Positions 61,547 to 64,000 of a stretch of DNA of 64,000 nucleotides are shown here, piece by piece. The position numbers and the translations under genes were made by a program. Source of the stretch: an uncultured Bacteroidales bacterium (lineage in GTDB: Bacteria > Bacteroidota > Bacteroidia > Bacteroidales > P3); assembly GCA_900316965.1 (NCBI GenBank), contig ONEY01000002.1:1-64000 (forward strand), read 5' to 3'. Below the pieces are notes generated by a model. That model was not told where the DNA came from. It worked only from the letters and a program-made list of their open reading frames with translations, and searched no databases. How positions within the stretch are numbered: the stretch's first letter is position 1; every line of letters starts with the position of its first letter.

Positions 61547-62199
61547 TGAGGAAAGAGGAACGATACAGACGGTTGATAGCCTATTTCGAGCAAGCTATGC
61601 CCAAGGCAGAGAGTGAGTTGCATTACGAGAACCCATTCCAGCTCCTTGTGGCGGTGATGTTGTCGGCACAATGTACCGACAAAAGAGTGAATATGGTTAC
61701 ACCGGCGTTGTTCAAAGCCTATCCCGACGCCAAAACCATGGCAGTTGCCTCGGTGGATGAGATATTGGCATATGTGAAGTCGGTGTCGTACCCCAACAGC
61801 AAAAGCGCACATTTGAAAGGCATGGCTGAGAAGTTGGTTTCGGATTTTGGCGGGGTGGTTCCAGATGATGTCGACAAGTTGCAGACGTTGCCAGGAGTGG
61901 GACGCAAAACAGCCAATGTCGTTGCCGCGGTTGAATTCAACCAATCTGTAATGCCAGTCGACACACATGTTTTTCGAGTGTCGGAGCGCATAGGGTTGAC
62001 GAACAACTCAAAAACTCCTTTGCAGACAGAGCTTACCCTCGAGCAGAATTTTCCGCCCGAGAAGATCCCCGTTGCCCATCATTGGCTCATTCTTCATGGT
62101 CGTTATGTATGTACCGCGCGCAAACCCCATTGCCAGCAATGTGGCATTAGTGACATTTGCCGCTATTATGCCCGAAAGAAACGAGAGCAGGAAAGATGA
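61546..62199 (+). CDS. nth: Endonuclease III
   Basis: 217 residues. Nth is a DNA glycosylase/AP lyase of base-excision repair for oxidised pyrimidines. The helix-hairpin-helix LPGVGRKTANVVAA carries the catalytic Lys, and the catalytic Asp lies in PVDTHVFRVSERIGL. The [4Fe-4S] cluster ligands C-x6-C-x2-C-x5-C are present in the tail CTARKPHCQQCGISDIC. The early part LLVAVMLSAQCTDKRVN is also conserved. Overlaps the EEP gene by one base. Confidence 0.96.
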   Translation: MRKEERYRRLIAYFEQAMPKAESELHYENPFQLLVAVMLSAQCTDKRVNMVTPALFKAYPDAKTMAVASVDEILAYVKSVSYPNSKSAHLKGMAEKLVSDFGGVVPDDVDKLQTLPGVGRKTANVVAAVEFNQSVMPVDTHVFRVSERIGLTNNSKTPLQTELTLEQNFPPEKIPVAHHWLILHGRYVCTARKPHCQQCGISDICRYYARKKREQER

Positions 62200-62283
62200 C
62201 AGTAGCATATGCCATAAAGAAAAGCATAGTTCCGCATAATGATACCTTTTTTATAGTACAAATTCATAAACAACATCTCATCA

Positions 62284-64000
62284 ATGATATTCACCTCCCC
62301 TTTGTTCCTTATAGGTCTTGTGGCTATGGCAATCCCGGTGATTGTCCATCTCTTCAATTTCCGCCGATATAAGAAGATATACTTTAGCAATGTCGACAAA
62401 TTGGAGGAAATGCAGTCGGAGACACGCCGCCAGTCGACATTGCGGCAGATACTCATCATGGTGGCGCGTATGATGGCGATAGCCTTTTTGGTGCTTGCTT
62501 TCGCCCAACCGGTGATAAACAGAAGCGACAAGGCGGTGAGGGCAGGAGGCAACGACGTGGCTGTTTTTATCGACAACTCGTTCAGCATGCAAAACACAGA
62601 TGGCAATGGCCCGATGATAGAAAAAGCCAAGGCCAAGGCCCGCGAGATAGTGTCCGCTTATGGAGAGAGCGACAGGTTTCATTTGATGACATGCGATGTT
62701 GAGGGGCGCCATTTCCATTGGCTTAGCAAAGAAGAGATGCTTACAATGATTGACGAGGTAGAGCCAGGAAGTGCGTCGCCATCACTATCGTCGATGATAG
62801 AACGCCAACGTGATTTTGTTCGCGGAGGTAGCGGAGAGAACAAAGAGATCTTTGTGATTTCAGATTTTCAGACTTCGGTGGCTGACATCGACAATTTTGA
62901 GAGCGACAGTAATATAGCCCTAACGTTAGTGCCTCTTAAGCCCGCGGAGCTAGAGAATGTCTATGTCGACTCGGTGGCTTTGGTGGCACCGGTATATTAT
63001 CGAGGCAATACCGTTGTGACAGAGGTGTGGATACGAAACGACGGCATCGAGAACCTTGAAGGTGTGCCAGTAACGCTTTATGTTAATGGACGACAGCGAG
63101 CTGTTGCCACCGTCGACCTGCCAGCCGAGGGTAGGACGGCACTGACGATGCCGTTTACTGTGGACGCGACAGGAGTGTTGGATTGTCGGGTGGAATGCAG
63201 CGATTATCCCGTTGTTTTTGACGACAGCTATTTTTTTACGCTCAACATAAGAGATTATATAAAAGGTCTTATTGTAGAAGGCATTACCTCCAATGTGTTT
63301 TTGACACGCCTGTTTGATGGCGACACAGCGGTGAAAATGCAGACAATGAGTGTGCAACAGATGGATTTCAGCCGTATAGAGGGCAACGATGTGGTAATCC
63401 TGGACGAATTGCCATCGTTGTCGTCGGGTATGGTACAGTCGTTGCGAAGCTTTGTTGATGGAGGAGGAACCATTGTCGTGGTTGTTGCCGACAATGCCGA
63501 CAAGGAAAGTTATAATGCTGCGTTGACGCAGTTTGGCGCTCCGGGATTGGAACAGCAGCACAAAGGCCGAGTGGCGGCGGGGACGGTAAGTATGGACAAT
63601 GCCCTGTATCGCAACGTCTTCAATGGTCGCAATAGTGAGATGGAGCTGCCCACGGTTGTCAACTATTGGCGACTGGCGAAATCGTCATCGACACTTTACG
63701 AGCCTATTATCACGCTTGCCAATGGCGATGTCTACGTGAGTGCGACCATGTGTGGAGCAGGTCGTATATACCTTATCGCCGCGCCCTTGCGCGACGAGCA
63801 TACTGATTTTGTCCGTCAAGCGCTTTTTGTGCCAACGTTGTACAATATGGCGCTATATAGTGTACGACCGTCATTGCCGGCATTTTCAATGGGTGGTGGT
63901 GACCCCGTGCCTCTCTCGCAACGCTATGACGGAAAAGAGACCGTCCACCTTGTGTCGGCACAATCGTCGATACAGGGCAAGGACAGTAGCGCCACAAGGT
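62284..64000 (+). CDS. BatA-like membrane protein with von Willebrand domain, runs off the window
   Basis: The frame opens at ATG 62284 and remains open through the last base, 572 codons. The N-terminus (FTSPLFLIGLVAMAIPVIVH, then LFNFRRYKKIYFSNV) is the BatA/aerotolerance-regulator type membrane anchor. After a second helix (ILIMVARMMAIAFLVLAFAQ) comes a von Willebrand A domain with the metal site VAVFIDNSFSMQNTD. CARDB-like (VTEVWIRNDG) and amidotransferase-like segments (VVILDELPSLSSGMVQ, FVDGGGTIVVVV) follow. Such proteins belong to a stress-related operon with MoxR ATPases or DUF4159 genes; the window ends before any partner is seen. Confidence 0.85.
   Translation, partial: MIFTSPLFLIGLVAMAIPVIVHLFNFRRYKKIYFSNVDKLEEMQSETRRQSTLRQILIMVARMMAIAFLVLAFAQPVINRSDKAVRAGGNDVAVFIDNSFSMQNTDGNGPMIEKAKAKAREIVSAYGESDRFHLMTCDVEGRHFHWLSKEEMLTMIDEVEPGSASPSLSSMIERQRDFVRGGSGENKEIFVISDFQTSVADIDNFESDSNIALTLVPLKPAELENVYVDSVALVAPVYYRGNTVVTEVWIRNDGIENLEGVPVTLYVNGRQRAVATVDLPAEGRTALTMPFTVDATGVLDCRVECSDYPVVFDDSYFFTLNIRDYIKGLIVEGITSNVFLTRLFDGDTAVKMQTMSVQQMDFSRIEGNDVVILDELPSLSSGMVQSLRSFVDGGGTIVVVVADNADKESYNAALTQFGAPGLEQQHKGRVAAGTVSMDNALYRNVFNGRNSEMELPTVVNYWRLAKSSSTLYEPIITLANGDVYVSATMCGAGRIYLIAAPLRDEHTDFVRQALFVPTLYNMALYSVRPSLPAFSMGGGDPVPLSQRYDGKETVHLVSAQSSIQGKDSSATR

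Overview
The window looks like a chromosomal segment of a Bacteroidetes bacterium, most likely an uncultured member of the Bacteroidales. Three lines of evidence support this. Secreted proteins carry type IX secretion (T9SS) C-terminal sorting domains. Promoters follow the Bacteroidetes pattern TTTG-N19/20-TAnnTTTG. Families largely confined to this phylum are present (DUF4296, DUF4369, DUF4159, FISUMP lipoproteins, PorE-like PD40 protein). No rRNA, CRISPR array or phage structural gene is visible.

Layout. 1-1.2 kb: the edge of an insertion-sequence-like gene next to a truncated, frameshifted T9SS substrate. 1.4-8.5 kb: SAM hydroxide adenosyltransferase (minus), then sufC-sufD, a PorE-like PD40/TPR protein and an MsbA-type ABC exporter in one direction. 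8.6-11.2 kb: tRNA-Val, then DUF4296-yraN-yifB. 11.3-21.8 kb: a minus-strand block with an OppC-like permease, sufT-like and sufE genes, an LptF/LptG permease, the small subunit of methylmalonyl-CoA mutase, a DUF4159 protein and a 1523-residue exported protein of unknown function. 21.9-42.4 kb: rsmE, a 660-bp regulatory interval with two kinds of 11-bp tandem repeats and a structured leader, then one 19.1-kb gene encoding a 6365-residue T9SS adhesin-like protein.

42.6-53.7 kb is the most unusual part. Two tRNA-Leu genes are followed by three consecutive cargo modules. Each module is bounded by a copy of the last ~16 bases of tRNA-Leu(CAG) (42900, 49981, 51968, 53703) and by conserved left and right arm sequences rich in TTGGYCATA direct repeats. 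Module 1 carries a His-rich exported protein and a CusBA/TolC-like metal efflux operon. Modules 2 and 3 each carry a single AAA ATPase with a DUF4143-type nuclease-like C-terminus, and each ATPase gene has direct repeats phased at 33 or 22 bp at its promoter. No recombinase is encoded in any module, so this looks like a tandem array of non-autonomous tRNA-targeted cassettes.

53.7-64 kb returns to ordinary chromosome: a cytidylate-kinase-like gene, a small broken gene overlapping its stop codon, a cytosolic HExxH protein, a DUF4369 lipoprotein, a Sel1 protein, a FISUMP lipoprotein, aroE, a rhomboid protease, an endonuclease/exonuclease/phosphatase protein, nth, and the start of a BatA-like von Willebrand protein that runs off the window.

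The genes suggest an anaerobic host-associated or fermentative lifestyle: methylmalonyl-CoA mutase (propionate/succinate metabolism), oxygen-resistant Fe-S assembly (SufC/D/E/T), T9SS surface display and metal efflux. Family names come from recognising motifs by eye; no database search was run.
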